A DNA stretch of 45,699 nt from UBA9676 sp035532275 (GTDB taxonomy: Bacteria; Actinomycetota; Actinomycetes; Streptosporangiales; Streptosporangiaceae). Positions 35,477 to 44,544 of this stretch are shown here, piece after piece. The translations under genes were made by a program, and so were the position numbers. The DNA lies in contig DATKRG010000045.1 of the NCBI GenBank assembly GCA_035532275.1, positions 1-45,699 on the forward strand, written 5' to 3'. The first letter of the stretch is position 1. Every line of letters begins with the position of its first letter. The notes under the pieces are model-generated. The model made no database searches, had not been told where the DNA came from, and saw nothing but the letters and a program-made list of their open reading frames with translations.

Positions 35477-36496
35477 TCAGCCCAGCCCCGAGAAGAACTT
35501 CCAGATCACCTCGCTGGCGTCGAACTGCCTGCTGGTCGCCCCGATGAGGATCTTCGGCAGGTACTGCACCCCGCCCGGCCAGGTGTGGCCGCCGCCGGTC
35601 ACGGTGTACAGGGCCACCGGTGCGCCGGCCGCGCAGGAGGTGCCGCGGGAGACACTCACCCCGGTGCCGTCGTGGGCGCGGTCAGGCAGGGCGGCGGCGG
35701 TGGGTGGCCCCACGCAGCGGTCGATGGCGCGCCACCGGGCGAAGGTCCACGGCACCGATCTCACGACGTCGCCGCTGCCGCCGCCGCCGCGCACCTGGCC
35801 GCCGCCGCGCACCTGGCCGCCGCCGTAAGGCACCAGCGGGTCGGCGGTGCCATGGATCTCCAGCACGGCGATGGGCCGTACCGGGTGGCAGGAGGCGGCC
35901 ATCACCACCGGCATCGGCCCGGCCACCGGCGCGATCCCGGCCAGCTGTCCCGCCAGTTCGCAGCCGAGCCGCTCGGTGAGCATCGCACCGTTGGAGATGC
36001 CCGTGACGTAGATGCGGCTGGCGTCCACCCGGTCGGCGGCGACGAGATAATGGATCAGCGCAGAGACGAACGCGACGTCGTCGACGCCGTCGCGGTGAGC
36101 CGGGGTATTGGGCCGCCCGTCGTTCCAGCTGCGCTGGTAACCCTGCGGGTAGACGACGGCGAAACGGTGCCGGTCGGCGACCCGGTCCAGGTGGGTCAGC
36201 GTGCTCATGCCCTGGGCGGTCCCCAGCCGGCCGTGGAGGGCGATCACCACCGGCAGGCCGGCCGCCGAGGAGGCTCCCGCTGGCAGGTGGATGAGGTATT
36301 CGCGCCGCATGCCCCCCGACTCCAGCCAGCGGGCCTGGTCGGTGCCGCCCGATGCTGGGCCGCCCGATGCCGGGCCGCCCGCTCCCCTGGCCGGCAGGGC
36401 CCGGCACCCGGTCAGGCCGGCCAGCATGGCGGCCATCACGACGATGACCGGTATCCGGGCGGAGCGGTTGGCAAGGTGCAGCATGCCGGACATCAT
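35477..36496 (-). CDS. PHB-depolymerase/feruloyl-esterase-like lipoprotein
   Basis: Exported alpha/beta hydrolase of 339 residues. Signal peptide with lipobox AGLTGC (Cys31), so membrane-anchored outside the cell. A Gly/Pro/Ser linker with PASGG repeats follows. Catalytic triad: Ser168 (GISNG), Asp219 (HGTADPLVPY) and His304 (GGGHTWPGG). The pattern is that of LpqC/LpqP and other PHB-depolymerase-family esterases acting on polyesters or feruloyl-sugar esters; substrate unknown. Right after the acid residue there is an unusual Gly/Gln/Arg loop with the repeat GGGQVR. The start could be any of three nearby Met codons (36496, 36493, 36484). Confidence 0.9.
   Translation of the reverse strand: MMSGMLHLANRSARIPVIVVMAAMLAGLTGCRALPARGAGGPASGGPASGGTDQARWLESGGMRREYLIHLPAGASSAAGLPVVIALHGRLGTAQGMSTLTHLDRVADRHRFAVVYPQGYQRSWNDGRPNTPAHRDGVDDVAFVSALIHYLVAADRVDASRIYVTGISNGAMLTERLGCELAGQLAGIAPVAGPMPVVMAASCHPVRPIAVLEIHGTADPLVPYGGGQVRGGGQVRGGGGSGDVVRSVPWTFARWRAIDRCVGPPTAAALPDRAHDGTGVSVSRGTSCAAGAPVALYTVTGGGHTWPGGVQYLPKILIGATSRQFDASEVIWKFFSGLG
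35783..35818. repeat. 18-bp tandem duplication inside the esterase gene
   Basis: GCCGCCGCGCACCTGGCC occurs twice in direct succession (35783-35800, 35801-35818). It encodes the repeated hexapeptide in GGGQVRGGGQVR, in a loop after the catalytic Asp. Confidence 0.95.
36345..36374. repeat. 15-bp tandem duplication in the esterase linker
   Basis: CCGCCCGATGCTGGG and CCGCCCGATGCCGGG stand side by side (one mismatch), encoding PASGG twice in the linker behind the lipidated cysteine. Confidence 0.9.
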
Positions 36497-36635
36497 GCCG
36501 CCGGTGCCTGGGGGTGTCCCGGGGCCGCCCTGAGGCAGCGCTGGGAGTCCGCTGTGCTCCGGCTGAGGCCAGCCGCCCCGGTGGCCGGCCTGGCAGTGGC
36601 CGGCGGTGCGGACGCAGGTGGCGGGCGCAGCTCGT

Positions 36636-38168
36636 TCAGTATCCGGGTGGGGATGGGAATCCGCCGACGGCGGTCTCGAGCGCGTGGGCGGCCCGCAGGC
36701 AGGTGGCGTCCTCGAAATGGCGGCCCACGATCATCAGCCCGGCCGGCAGCCCATCGGCCAGGCCCGCCGGGGCGGAGGTGGCCGGGTGGCCGGTGACGTC
36801 GAACGGGGCGGTGTTGACGATCATCTCGGTGGAGCGGGCGATGCTCTCCTCGCGCGGGACCCCGGCCGCCGGGATGGCGGTGGCGACGATCGGCAGCGTG
36901 GGCAGCACCAGGACGTCCAGCCCGGCCAGGGCCGCGTCGTAGGCAGCGGCCAGGTCGAGGGCGAGGTTGCGCGCCATCGCGTAGTACCGGCCGTGGTAGC
37001 GGTCGATGGCGTAGCGGCCGGCGAACATCGTCGCCTTGACCGTCTCCGGCAGTTCGTCCGCGTGGTCCCGGCGGCCGTGGGCGTAGTGGGTGATGAGGTC
37101 CGGGTCGTAACGGCCCGGCCAGTTCATCCCGAAGCCGTTCCCGTCGATCATCTGGGTGACCACGCCGTCGGTGGCGATCACGGTCCAGACGTGCATGGCG
37201 TCGCGGTGCCAGGGGATGCTGACCTCGCTGACCACCGCGCCCGCCCCGGCCAGGGTGGCCACGGCGGCCCGGACCACCTCGTCCACGGAGGGCAGGGACA
37301 GGCCCGCGATGCCGAACCCCTCGGCCAGCACGCCGACCCGCAGCCCGGCCGCGCCGCCGGCCAGCGCCTGCAGGTAGTCCACGGGCGGCGGGGCGGCGCG
37401 CTGGCGCGGGTCCAGCCCGTCCGGGCCGGCCAGCACGCCGAGCATCAGCGCGGCATCGCGCACCGTGCGGGTGATCGGGCCCAGGTGGTCCAGCGTGTTC
37501 TCGATCGGGAACGCCCCGGTGTAGGGGACCAGGCCGTGGGTGGGCTTGTGCCCGACCGTGCCGCAGAAGGAGCTGGGGATGCGGATCGAGCCGCCCTGAT
37601 CGCCGCCGAGGGCCAGGTCCGTGTGGCCCGCCGCGACCAGCGCGGCGCTCCCGCTGGAGGACCCGCCCGCGGTCCGGGACCGGTCCCACGGGTTGTGCAC
37701 CGGCCCGGTCCGGGACGTGTGGCTCCCGCCGGAGAAGCACAGGTCCTCGCAGACCGCCTTGCCCGCGATGGTCGCGCCCGCGTCGAGCAGCCGGGTGACC
37801 ACGGTGGCGTCGCGGCGCGGGATGTAGCCCTCCACCGCGGCGGACCCGTTCATCATCGGCAGGCCCGCGACCTCGATGTTGTCCTTGACCGCCACCCGCC
37901 GGCCCGCCAGTGGCCCGTCGTCGCGGGTGGTGATCTCACTGGTGACATACCAGGCGCCAAGCTCGTTGGCGGCGGGGGCGGGCCGCTGGTAGGAGCGTTC
38001 TGGCGGCTCGGGCAGGGTGGCCTCGTACAGGCGCTCCACCTCGTCATAGGACCCGAGCAGGCCGCTGGCGAGTGCCTGGAACGAGGCCAGGTCACCTGGC
38101 TGCAGGTGCAGGCCGTAGCGCTGCGCGATCGCGGCCAGGTCACCGGCGGTGGGCGGGGTGATGGGCAT
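36636..38168 (-). CDS. Amidase-signature family amidase
   Basis: Cytosolic amidase of 510 residues. The Ser-cisSer-Lys triad is visible: Lys95 (AVKDN), Ser171 in AGGSSSGSAA and nucleophile Ser194 in GGDQGGSIRIP. The DQGGSIRIPSSFCG and GHKPTHGLVPYTGAFPIE stretches resemble enantioselective amidases linked to nitrile hydratases in rhodococci, rather than GatA. No nitrile hydratase gene is in the window. No signal peptide. ATG at 38168; 135 bp after the phosphoesterase gene on the same strand. Confidence 0.93.
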   Translation of the reverse strand: MPITPPTAGDLAAIAQRYGLHLQPGDLASFQALASGLLGSYDEVERLYEATLPEPPERSYQRPAPAANELGAWYVTSEITTRDDGPLAGRRVAVKDNIEVAGLPMMNGSAAVEGYIPRRDATVVTRLLDAGATIAGKAVCEDLCFSGGSHTSRTGPVHNPWDRSRTAGGSSSGSAALVAAGHTDLALGGDQGGSIRIPSSFCGTVGHKPTHGLVPYTGAFPIENTLDHLGPITRTVRDAALMLGVLAGPDGLDPRQRAAPPPVDYLQALAGGAAGLRVGVLAEGFGIAGLSLPSVDEVVRAAVATLAGAGAVVSEVSIPWHRDAMHVWTVIATDGVVTQMIDGNGFGMNWPGRYDPDLITHYAHGRRDHADELPETVKATMFAGRYAIDRYHGRYYAMARNLALDLAAAYDAALAGLDVLVLPTLPIVATAIPAAGVPREESIARSTEMIVNTAPFDVTGHPATSAPAGLADGLPAGLMIVGRHFEDATCLRAAHALETAVGGFPSPPGY

Positions 38169-38303
38169 GACGGTCTCCCTGCTGCCAGGGCCGGGCCGGG
38201 GCAGGGCAGGTGTGCGGGGGCGGCCGGGCCCGGCTCACATGGCGAAAAAGCCGGACAGTCCAGCAGGATACGGCCCTACCGGGCCGGTGCCCGTCCGGGG
38301 CGG

Positions 38304-39959
38304 TCAGGGCTGCTGCGGGGCGGGCTGCGCGGCCGGGGTACGGTGCCGCTGCGCGGCGGCCGCGAACACGCCGCTGATCTGGGTGCTCCGCTGCACCGGC
38401 CCGCCAGTGGCCCGCGCGGTGACCGCCTCCGGCTCGCTGACCGCGACCAGGTGCCGTTCGACCTGGTCGGCGAGGTCGGTGAAGGCCTGGTAGTAGGGCG
38501 GCACGGAAGGTGGCGCGGCGGCGCCTTCGCGGGGCTCCGCGCCGGCCGCGGCCGGGGCGGGTGCCACGGGTGGGGCGGGTGGGGCGGTGAGGACGGGAGC
38601 CGCCCCGCTGGCGTAGTCGGACAGGTCGGGCAGGTCGGTGCGGGGCTCGGCCAGCGTGAGCAGGTCGTGGAACGGCGGCGACCAGGCGTCACGGCCGGTC
38701 AGCGGCCCGGCGTCGGGAGCGAACAGCGCCCGCAGCGTGGCCGGGATGCTGGCATGGTCGCGGATCTGGGTGTCGACGGTGCGGGCCGGCACCAGCGGCG
38801 AGATGACGAGCGCGGGGACGCGCGGGCCGAGCATCGTGAAGTCGAAGGCGCCGGCGCGGCGGTGGAGCAGGTCCCCCAGCACCTCGCCCACCCGGCTGGA
38901 CGGCCCACCGGGGGCGGGCACGCCAGTCGGCGGCGGGACGTGGTCGAACAGGCCGCCGTGCTCGTCGTAGGTGACCAGCAGCACGGTGGTGGCGAACAGG
39001 CCGGGGTTGGACCGCAGCGCCTCATAGACGGTCGCGACCAGCCGTTCGGCCTGGGCGAAGTCGGACTCGGTGTGCGGCGGGAACGTGTCATAAGCGTCGT
39101 TGCTGACGAGATTGTTCTCCGGATGCTGGTTGTTGCTCACGTCCGGTACGCCGATGACGGGGTCGTGGTCGAGCGTGTGCAGCGGCGGCCGGTGGTTGGG
39201 CTCGATGAAGGTGTACTGCGGCAGGTCGCCGCTGGCCGCGTGGCTGGCGAACTGGTCCAGCGGGAACCATTTCGCGTGCCGTTCCGGGGTGTCCCACAGC
39301 GCCGGGAACGCCCAGACCTGCGGCGTGTCATCGTGGTAGATCCGCCAGTCGGCGCCGCTGCGCTCCAGCACCTCGAAGATCGTCTGGTTGGTGTAGGGCC
39401 GGATCTCGATATCCGTCTGCCCGTCCGAGGTCGCCGCGTGGGCGAAGTTGCGGTTCGGCCAGGTCTCCCCGGGCACCGAGCAGAACCACCGGGCGCAGAC
39501 GGCGAACTCCAGCGCCAGCTTGGCCAGCACGGGCACCTGCTCGGGTGGCTGGCACTGCATGACCAGCGGCCCCCGGCCGGTGACCGGCGGCCCGCCGTGG
39601 GCGAGGAAGCCCTGTGCCAGGTTCGCCAGCGGCCCCAGCAGCCCGGCGAACGCGGGCGGATCCTGGCCCCGGCATTTGCGCTCGTAGCTGACCACGAAGC
39701 CCTGGTTCGTCGGCTTCCCGTCCGGGGTGAGGGCGAGCTGCTCCATCACCGCGTCGTGGGAGTGGTCCGGCCCGACCGGAAGCACCACCTTCGCGTCCGG
39801 TGACGCCGTCACCGCCGGGTTCTGATGCCATCCCGGATTGGTGACGGGTCCTTTTCCGGTCAGGCCGTCGAAGGCCGGATCCGGGTGCGGCACAAAACCG
39901 AGCAGATGGTCGTAGGAGCGGTTTTCCAGCATGAGCACGACGACATGCGCGATTTCCAT
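38304..39959 (-). CDS. Phosphoesterase of the phospholipase C/AcpA family, no signal peptide
   Basis: 551 residues from the ATG at 39959 (GAGG 6 bp upstream). The protein opens directly with the family's metal-site motif, VVLMLENRSYDHLLG (Glu12, Asn13), and continues with VPGETWPNRNF, FIEPNH, YDEHGGLFDHVPPP and ALVISPL, typical of bacterial phospholipase C and acid phosphatase AcpA. Most relatives are Tat-exported; here the upstream in-frame stretch does not form a signal peptide, so it may be cytosolic. The C-terminal 90 residues are Pro/Ala-rich and unlike the core family. The substrate could be a phospholipid or a small phosphoester. Confidence 0.9.
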   Translation of the reverse strand: MEIAHVVVLMLENRSYDHLLGFVPHPDPAFDGLTGKGPVTNPGWHQNPAVTASPDAKVVLPVGPDHSHDAVMEQLALTPDGKPTNQGFVVSYERKCRGQDPPAFAGLLGPLANLAQGFLAHGGPPVTGRGPLVMQCQPPEQVPVLAKLALEFAVCARWFCSVPGETWPNRNFAHAATSDGQTDIEIRPYTNQTIFEVLERSGADWRIYHDDTPQVWAFPALWDTPERHAKWFPLDQFASHAASGDLPQYTFIEPNHRPPLHTLDHDPVIGVPDVSNNQHPENNLVSNDAYDTFPPHTESDFAQAERLVATVYEALRSNPGLFATTVLLVTYDEHGGLFDHVPPPTGVPAPGGPSSRVGEVLGDLLHRRAGAFDFTMLGPRVPALVISPLVPARTVDTQIRDHASIPATLRALFAPDAGPLTGRDAWSPPFHDLLTLAEPRTDLPDLSDYASGAAPVLTAPPAPPVAPAPAAAGAEPREGAAAPPSVPPYYQAFTDLADQVERHLVAVSEPEAVTARATGGPVQRSTQISGVFAAAAQRHRTPAAQPAPQQP

Positions 39960-40083
39960 GACGGGCCTCTTCCGGTCAATAGCCCTTTCCGACCAGACGG
40001 TGACCCCCGCCACGCTACGGCCCCCCGCCTGGACGGGCAATCAGATCGCGTCATACGTGCTGCGGATCCGCGAACGCCGTCCC

Positions 40084-41586
40084 TTAGGCCACCGGGATGC
40101 CCTGCGGGAAGCGGAACACATCGTCGGGATCGTAGGCGCGTTTGACCTGCATCAGCCGGTCCAGGTTCGCGCCGTAGTAGGCGGTTTCCCAGCCTTTCAG
40201 CGCCGGGTCGATGAAGTTCTGGTAGGCCTGCTCGGTGCCGAACGGGGCGAGCGCCTGGTAGATCCCATCCACCCAGTCCAGGTTGGCCGAGACCACCGAT
40301 GCGCTGTCCCGCGCGGTCCAGGTGGTCTCGTTGTCCATCAGGAAGGCGGGCCCGCGGTGCACGAAGGCTGTCGCCTGCGGTGCGACCCGGCCGATGGCGC
40401 CACCCCAGGCGAAGATGGTCGCCCCGCCGCCCGCCGTGTTGGAGCTTCCCGGCCAGCGCTGCACCCAGCTGATGAGCGTTTCGATCCCCTGGCCTGGCAG
40501 CGCGCGGTGCAGGAAACGGGATTTCGAGGTGAAGCTGCCGTGGGGCACGTTCTTCGCCAGGAAGCTCTGCGCGCCGGTGTAGCTGCGCTCCTCGATCAGC
40601 TGCCGCGCTGGCGGGGCCGCGGCCGTTACCGGGGCCAGCAGATCCGCCAGCTCGTGGCTGCGGCCGAAGTACAGGCCAAGCGCCGACACCCCGCGCTGCG
40701 GCGTGCCGCCGGTGGCCGGCCCGCCGCCGCCGACGTCGGCGCCTACGCGGCAGGAGAGGGTGTCCGGCGCGGTGGTCATCGTGGCCAGCACGGCGCTGAG
40801 CACGGCGGCGGCGTGCCGCCATTCCCATTCGACCCGGTAGACCGAGACGTTGCCCACCGGCCTGACCCGGAGCGTGTAGCCGGTGTTGATGCCGAAGTTG
40901 CCGCCCCCGCCGCCCTGGCAGGCCCAGAACAGGCTGGGATGGTCCGCCGGGCTCACCGCGAGCACATCGCCGGACGCGGTCACCACCTCGGTTTTCAGCA
41001 GCTGATCGCAGGTCAGGCCGAAATGGCGGCTGCTGAACCCGAACCCGCCGCCGAGCAGCAGACCGCTGATGGCCACCGTCGGGCAGCGGCCGCTCGGGGT
41101 CGCCACCCCGGTTCCGGCGAGGCTGGCGTGGAGGTCACGGTTGCGTGCACCCGGGCCGGCGGTGAGGGTCAGCGACTTCGTGTCAACGGTCACCGAGCTC
41201 ATCCGGGCCAGCGAGATCACCAGCCCGGTGCTGGCGCAGTAGCCACCGTAGCTGTGGCCGCCGGAGCGGACCGCGAACGGCACGCCGGCCTCGCGTGCCC
41301 ACAGCACGGCGGCCCGCACGTCCGCGGTTCCCTCGCACAGGGCCACCCCCTCTGGCCGGATGCTGGCGTAGCGGCGGTTGTACGGAATGCTGGCGGCGCC
41401 GAAACCCGCCTCGCCCGGGCGCAGCAGCTGGCCGCTGAGCCGCCGCGCAAGCGCCTGCCAGTCCGGGCGGGCCCGCCGGGCGGGACCCGTGCAGGACGCC
41501 ACCCAGCCGAGCTGCGACCCGACCCCGGCGGCGATGGCCATCTTCCCTGCCCCCGCCAGGACGTGCCGCCTGCTCATCGGTGTCAT
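40084..41586 (-). CDS. Tat-exported bicovalent FAD-linked oxidase (BBE-like)
   Basis: 500 residues. The N-terminus MTPMSRRHVLAGAGK is a twin-arginine signal, and VASC (29-32) could be a lipobox, so the mature enzyme may be a lipoprotein outside the membrane. The VAO-type FAD domain carries both covalent attachment sites: His111 in RSGGHSYGGY and Cys168 in SGRCPTVAISG. The C-terminus has the berberine-bridge element YYGANLDRLMQVKRAYDPDDVF. Such enzymes oxidise sugars, alkaloids or other secondary metabolites with O2. It lies 124 bp upstream of the phosphoesterase gene on the same strand. Confidence 0.92.
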   Translation of the reverse strand: MTPMSRRHVLAGAGKMAIAAGVGSQLGWVASCTGPARRARPDWQALARRLSGQLLRPGEAGFGAASIPYNRRYASIRPEGVALCEGTADVRAAVLWAREAGVPFAVRSGGHSYGGYCASTGLVISLARMSSVTVDTKSLTLTAGPGARNRDLHASLAGTGVATPSGRCPTVAISGLLLGGGFGFSSRHFGLTCDQLLKTEVVTASGDVLAVSPADHPSLFWACQGGGGGNFGINTGYTLRVRPVGNVSVYRVEWEWRHAAAVLSAVLATMTTAPDTLSCRVGADVGGGGPATGGTPQRGVSALGLYFGRSHELADLLAPVTAAAPPARQLIEERSYTGAQSFLAKNVPHGSFTSKSRFLHRALPGQGIETLISWVQRWPGSSNTAGGGATIFAWGGAIGRVAPQATAFVHRGPAFLMDNETTWTARDSASVVSANLDWVDGIYQALAPFGTEQAYQNFIDPALKGWETAYYGANLDRLMQVKRAYDPDDVFRFPQGIPVA

Positions 41587-41726
41587 GTGCCGCCCCCAAC
41601 CGCCCGCCAGCCAGAACGCGCCAGCAGGCCATCCGGGTCAGCCCCCGCCGACCCGCCCCCGAAATGACAGCACGACCATACGGGGCCGCAGCGCCCAGCG
41701 CACGGTGCCTACCTGTGCCGCGAGTG

Positions 41727-42410
41727 TCAGAGCCGGCGCAGCACGGCGACCACCTTGCCGACGATGGCGGCGTCGTCGCCGGGAATCGGCGTGTAGGCAG
41801 GGTTGTGCGGCATCAGCCAGACGTGGCCGTCGGACCGCTTGAGGGTCTTGACCGTGCCCTCGACCTCGACCCCGTCGATCGTCGCGGCGACGATATCGCC
41901 GTTCTCGACGTCCGACTCCCGGCGGACGACCACCCAGTCGCCGTCGGCGATCGCGGCGCCGATCATCGAATCGCCGACGACCTTGAGCATGATGAGCTCG
42001 CCCTCACCGACCAGCTGCCTGGGCAGAGGGAAGATGTCATCGACCGACTGCTCGGCGAGTATCGGGCCGCCCGCCGCGATCCGCCCGACCAGTGGCACTG
42101 GGGTGACTCGGTGCTCCTCGACGTCATTGCCTGCCGGATCAGCGGGATTGCCTGCCGGATCAGCGGGCAGCCGGACCACGGCGGTGCGTGGGCGCCCAGC
42201 CCCGCGGCTCAGGTATCCCTTCTTCTCCAGCGCCGACAGCTGGTGAGAAACACTCGACGTGCTTGCCAGCCCTGCCGCCTCGCCGATCTCCCGCAAGGTC
42301 GGCGCGTAGCCGTCGCGCTGCGTGGAATCCCCGATGGCCTGGATGATCTGGCGCTGGCGCGGGGTGAGGGCCGGGCCGGTCACCTCAGACGGCTCCGCAG
42401 GTCGCATCAT
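41727..42410 (-). CDS. lexA: SOS repressor LexA
   Basis: Self-cleaving SOS repressor. I use the ATG at 42410 (227 residues), preceded by GGGAGG; the ATG at 42407 is equally possible. The winged HTH lies at 15-70 (TLREIGEAAGLASTSSVSHQL). Cleavage site Ala113-Gly114 (IAAGGP), and the catalytic Ser148 (GDSM) and Lys188 (GTVKTL) are all present. The linker between the two domains is lengthened by two exact PADPAGN heptads (82-95) encoded by a 21-bp tandem duplication. A good SOS box lies 58 bp upstream, so it represses itself. Confidence 0.97.
   Translation of the reverse strand: MMRPAEPSEVTGPALTPRQRQIIQAIGDSTQRDGYAPTLREIGEAAGLASTSSVSHQLSALEKKGYLSRGAGRPRTAVVRLPADPAGNPADPAGNDVEEHRVTPVPLVGRIAAGGPILAEQSVDDIFPLPRQLVGEGELIMLKVVGDSMIGAAIADGDWVVVRRESDVENGDIVAATIDGVEVEGTVKTLKRSDGHVWLMPHNPAYTPIPGDDAAIVGKVVAVLRRL
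42126..42167. repeat. 21-bp tandem duplication in the lexA linker
   Basis: Two identical 21-bp units (42126-42146, 42147-42167), each starting ATTGCCTGCCGGATCAGC, encode PADPAGN twice between the DNA-binding and cleavage domains of LexA. Confidence 0.95.
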
Positions 42411-42795
42411 CAGGCCTCCCACCCGGCTAACTGTCGTGAGGTCATGTTAGCAGGATGAACTTACTTATCAAATACAAGTTCGAAAGCAATCACGGCGCCG
42501 CCGATCACTGCTCCGTCCGAGCCGGGACGGAGACCGGTGGCCTGGAGACGCGTCAGGTGGGGTGCGGGGACCCTGTCTGCCCGTCCGCAGCCAGCACTCA
42601 GACCATCCAGAGCCAGTTTGGCGAACCCAACCGGGACCAAGGTGAGACCCGGGGTAATTGGCTTATTACAAGGCGATAAGTACCTTAAGGAAGAATCTTT
42701 CGCTGACCGGGGGGTCGTCGGGGGGTCGTGGCTGATCCAACTGCCATTGTCGTTCGGCGGGGGCCACAGTATTCCAGGGACAAGGGGAGCCGACG
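42411..42795. other. lexA / hypothetical-gene divergent promoter region
   Basis: 385 bp between divergent genes, with an A/T-rich patch at 42440-42490 that includes the SOS box and a partial palindrome (GAACTT at 42457, AAGTTC at 42476). A second A/T-rich patch at 42655-42695 precedes the plus-strand gene. Open frames in this stretch lack coding character. Confidence 0.6.
42468..42483 (-). promoter_or_regulatory. SOS box (LexA operator)
   Basis: Read on the minus strand, TCGAACTTGTATTTGA matches the actinobacterial SOS consensus TCGAAC-N4-GTTCGA at 10 of 12 defined positions. It lies 58 bp before the lexA start, where autoregulation is expected, and may also affect the divergent gene at 42796. 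Confidence 0.85.
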
Positions 42796-43443
42796 GTGGG
42801 CTTGTTCAACAAGGTAAAGACGGCGTTCGGGGGAGACGACTCCGAACTGATGGCCACCGGTGTGCTTGGCAGAGGCGAGATCCAGGACGTGACGATCACC
42901 GGCTCATCGGTGCAGGTGGGCGGTGCCCCGCCGCAGCAGGTCTGCCTCATCCAGGTGCTCGTCTACCTCGACGACACGGCGCCATTCCCGGCCGCGGTAC
43001 GCAAGCGCGTCCCCGTGTATGCGCTGGCGAACATCCGTCCGGGGCAGTCGGTCGTGGCGGTGCGGGTGGACCCGAACGACCACTCACGGGTAGGCATCGA
43101 CTTCACGACTGAACCGCCGGTGGTCAGGCTGCCGAAGACCCCTGGCCAGCTCACCGCACAGGACATCCTGGACCAGGGCAACCCCTGCGAAGCAGTGATC
43201 ATCGAGTCCCAGCCGCTCGGCGCGAAGAGCCCGTCCGGCCTCGACATGTACGCGTTCATGCTCACCGTCATGATTCCCGGCCAGGCGCCCTACCAGATCC
43301 AGGTGGGGAACCCGGTACTGCCGGAGGCCGTGCCGCTCATCTACCCGGGCTCCAAGGTGCCCGCCAAGATCATGCCCAATACCAGGCCGGATGAAGTGGT
43401 GATCGACTGGAAGGCGGCGCTGGCGAGGTCCACGTCGGGCTGA
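42796..43443 (+). CDS. Hypothetical protein with two related halves
   Basis: 215 residues from a GTG (GGGGAG 7 bp upstream). Residues 18-105 and 128-208 look like two copies of one beta-rich domain: each begins with a variable strand (GEIQDVTITG / CEAVIIESQP), has a central QVLVYL / FMLTVMI strand, a PF or PY motif and VPVYALANIRPGQSVVAV / VPLIYPGSKVPAKI, and ends in VGIDF / VVIDW. No signal or membrane helix. I recall proteins of this kind in actinobacteria without known function. It is divergent from lexA and convergent with fic. Confidence 0.82.
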   Translation: MGLFNKVKTAFGGDDSELMATGVLGRGEIQDVTITGSSVQVGGAPPQQVCLIQVLVYLDDTAPFPAAVRKRVPVYALANIRPGQSVVAVRVDPNDHSRVGIDFTTEPPVVRLPKTPGQLTAQDILDQGNPCEAVIIESQPLGAKSPSGLDMYAFMLTVMIPGQAPYQIQVGNPVLPEAVPLIYPGSKVPAKIMPNTRPDEVVIDWKAALARSTSG

Positions 43444-43468
43444 GAGCGGCGCCGTCTGCCGCCAGCAC

Positions 43469-44533
43469 TTATTCGAAGGGTGCGGTATTCGTCCGGGTCC
43501 ACGTCGCGGCGCGGCCGGTTCCGTCGGCCCGCACCTTGCCCTCGTTCTTGAGTTGTTCCAGGACGAGCCGGATGGTCTGGTCACTGACACCCGGCATGGC
43601 CGTCCTGATGTCTGTGAGGCGGAACGTGACGGGTGCGCGGCGCAGGATGTGTTCGCGGACGCGCTGCTGCTTGGTCCCCGGGGTCTTAGCTGCGGCCGCG
43701 CGATCGGCGAAGACGGCGTAGGCGCCGGCGATCACGCTGGTGAAGTAGCCGAGCCAGGGCCATGGGTCGGAGGTGCCGTCGTGCCGGCCATGGGTGGATT
43801 CGAGGAGGGCCTGGTAGTAAGCGTCTGCCGATTCGGCGACCGCTTGCTCGAGGCTCACGTAGCGTCCGGCGGTATATCCATGCTCGGTGAGCATCGCATT
43901 GGTCAGTAGGCGGGCCACTCGTCCGTTGCCGTCCTCAAAGGGGTGGATGACGAGAAGGTCGAGGATGAACAGCCCGGACAGAAGCACCGGATGGTGCTCG
44001 CCCGCAGCAACCGCCTGCTGGTAGCGGTCGATGAGGTCGTCGATGGCAAACGGGGTTCTGGCGGCGGGCACCGGCTTGAAGCGGACGGTCGCCCCGCCGT
44101 CTGGTGAGCGGTCCACGACCAGGTTGTCCTCGGTCTTGAACGCTCCACCGGGCATGGCCGTGTGAGCGAAGAGCAGCCGGTGCAGGTGCAGGATCAGGCC
44201 GGCATTCAGCGGGCGCCAGTCCTGCTGGAACAGGTAGTCCTGGGCGTCGCGGTAGCCGGCCAGTTCCTGCTCGCTCCGGTTGCGCAGCGTCGACGTCCGC
44301 CGGTTGATGATCCGCTCGGCACGGTCAGCGTCCGCGACGACAACACCCTCTATCGCGGATGACGCGGTGATGCTCTGGACACGAGCCCGGTCAGCGAGCC
44401 CGGTGAGCAGCCCGGGCATCTGGTCGTGGTAGAGCGCCTCCGAGCCACGGCCGAAGTCGATCGCGCCGAGCCGGGTGACGACGCGGGCTGGCACCCGCCC
44501 GATGAGTGCGTCGAGATCGGCGAAGCTGCGCAA
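43469..44533 (-). CDS. Fic-family protein (likely AMP-transferase, class II)
   Basis: 354 residues from a TTG start behind a near-perfect TAGGAGGT; other starts lack a ribosome site. The catalytic Fic motif is complete: HPFEDGNGRVAR (His197-Arg208). An inhibitory helix motif SSAIEG (Ser58, Glu62) upstream in the same protein makes it a self-inhibited class II Fic. The C-terminus (about 285-345) is a winged helix (FRLTDIRTAMPGVSDQTIRLVLEQL) that probably binds DNA. The usual reaction is AMP transfer to a Ser/Thr/Tyr of a target protein; the target is unknown. A large imperfect palindrome lies upstream of its ribosome site and may be its own operator. No separate antitoxin gene is adjacent. Confidence 0.93.
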   Translation of the reverse strand: MRSFADLDALIGRVPARVVTRLGAIDFGRGSEALYHDQMPGLLTGLADRARVQSITASSAIEGVVVADADRAERIINRRTSTLRNRSEQELAGYRDAQDYLFQQDWRPLNAGLILHLHRLLFAHTAMPGGAFKTEDNLVVDRSPDGGATVRFKPVPAARTPFAIDDLIDRYQQAVAAGEHHPVLLSGLFILDLLVIHPFEDGNGRVARLLTNAMLTEHGYTAGRYVSLEQAVAESADAYYQALLESTHGRHDGTSDPWPWLGYFTSVIAGAYAVFADRAAAAKTPGTKQQRVREHILRRAPVTFRLTDIRTAMPGVSDQTIRLVLEQLKNEGKVRADGTGRAATWTRTNTAPFE

Positions 44534-44544
44534 GAAAACCTCCT

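Noticed and set aside
36606..39803. 1065-codon plus-strand open frame
   Set aside because: Opposite the amidase and phosphoesterase genes; Gly/Arg/His-rich shadow without motifs.
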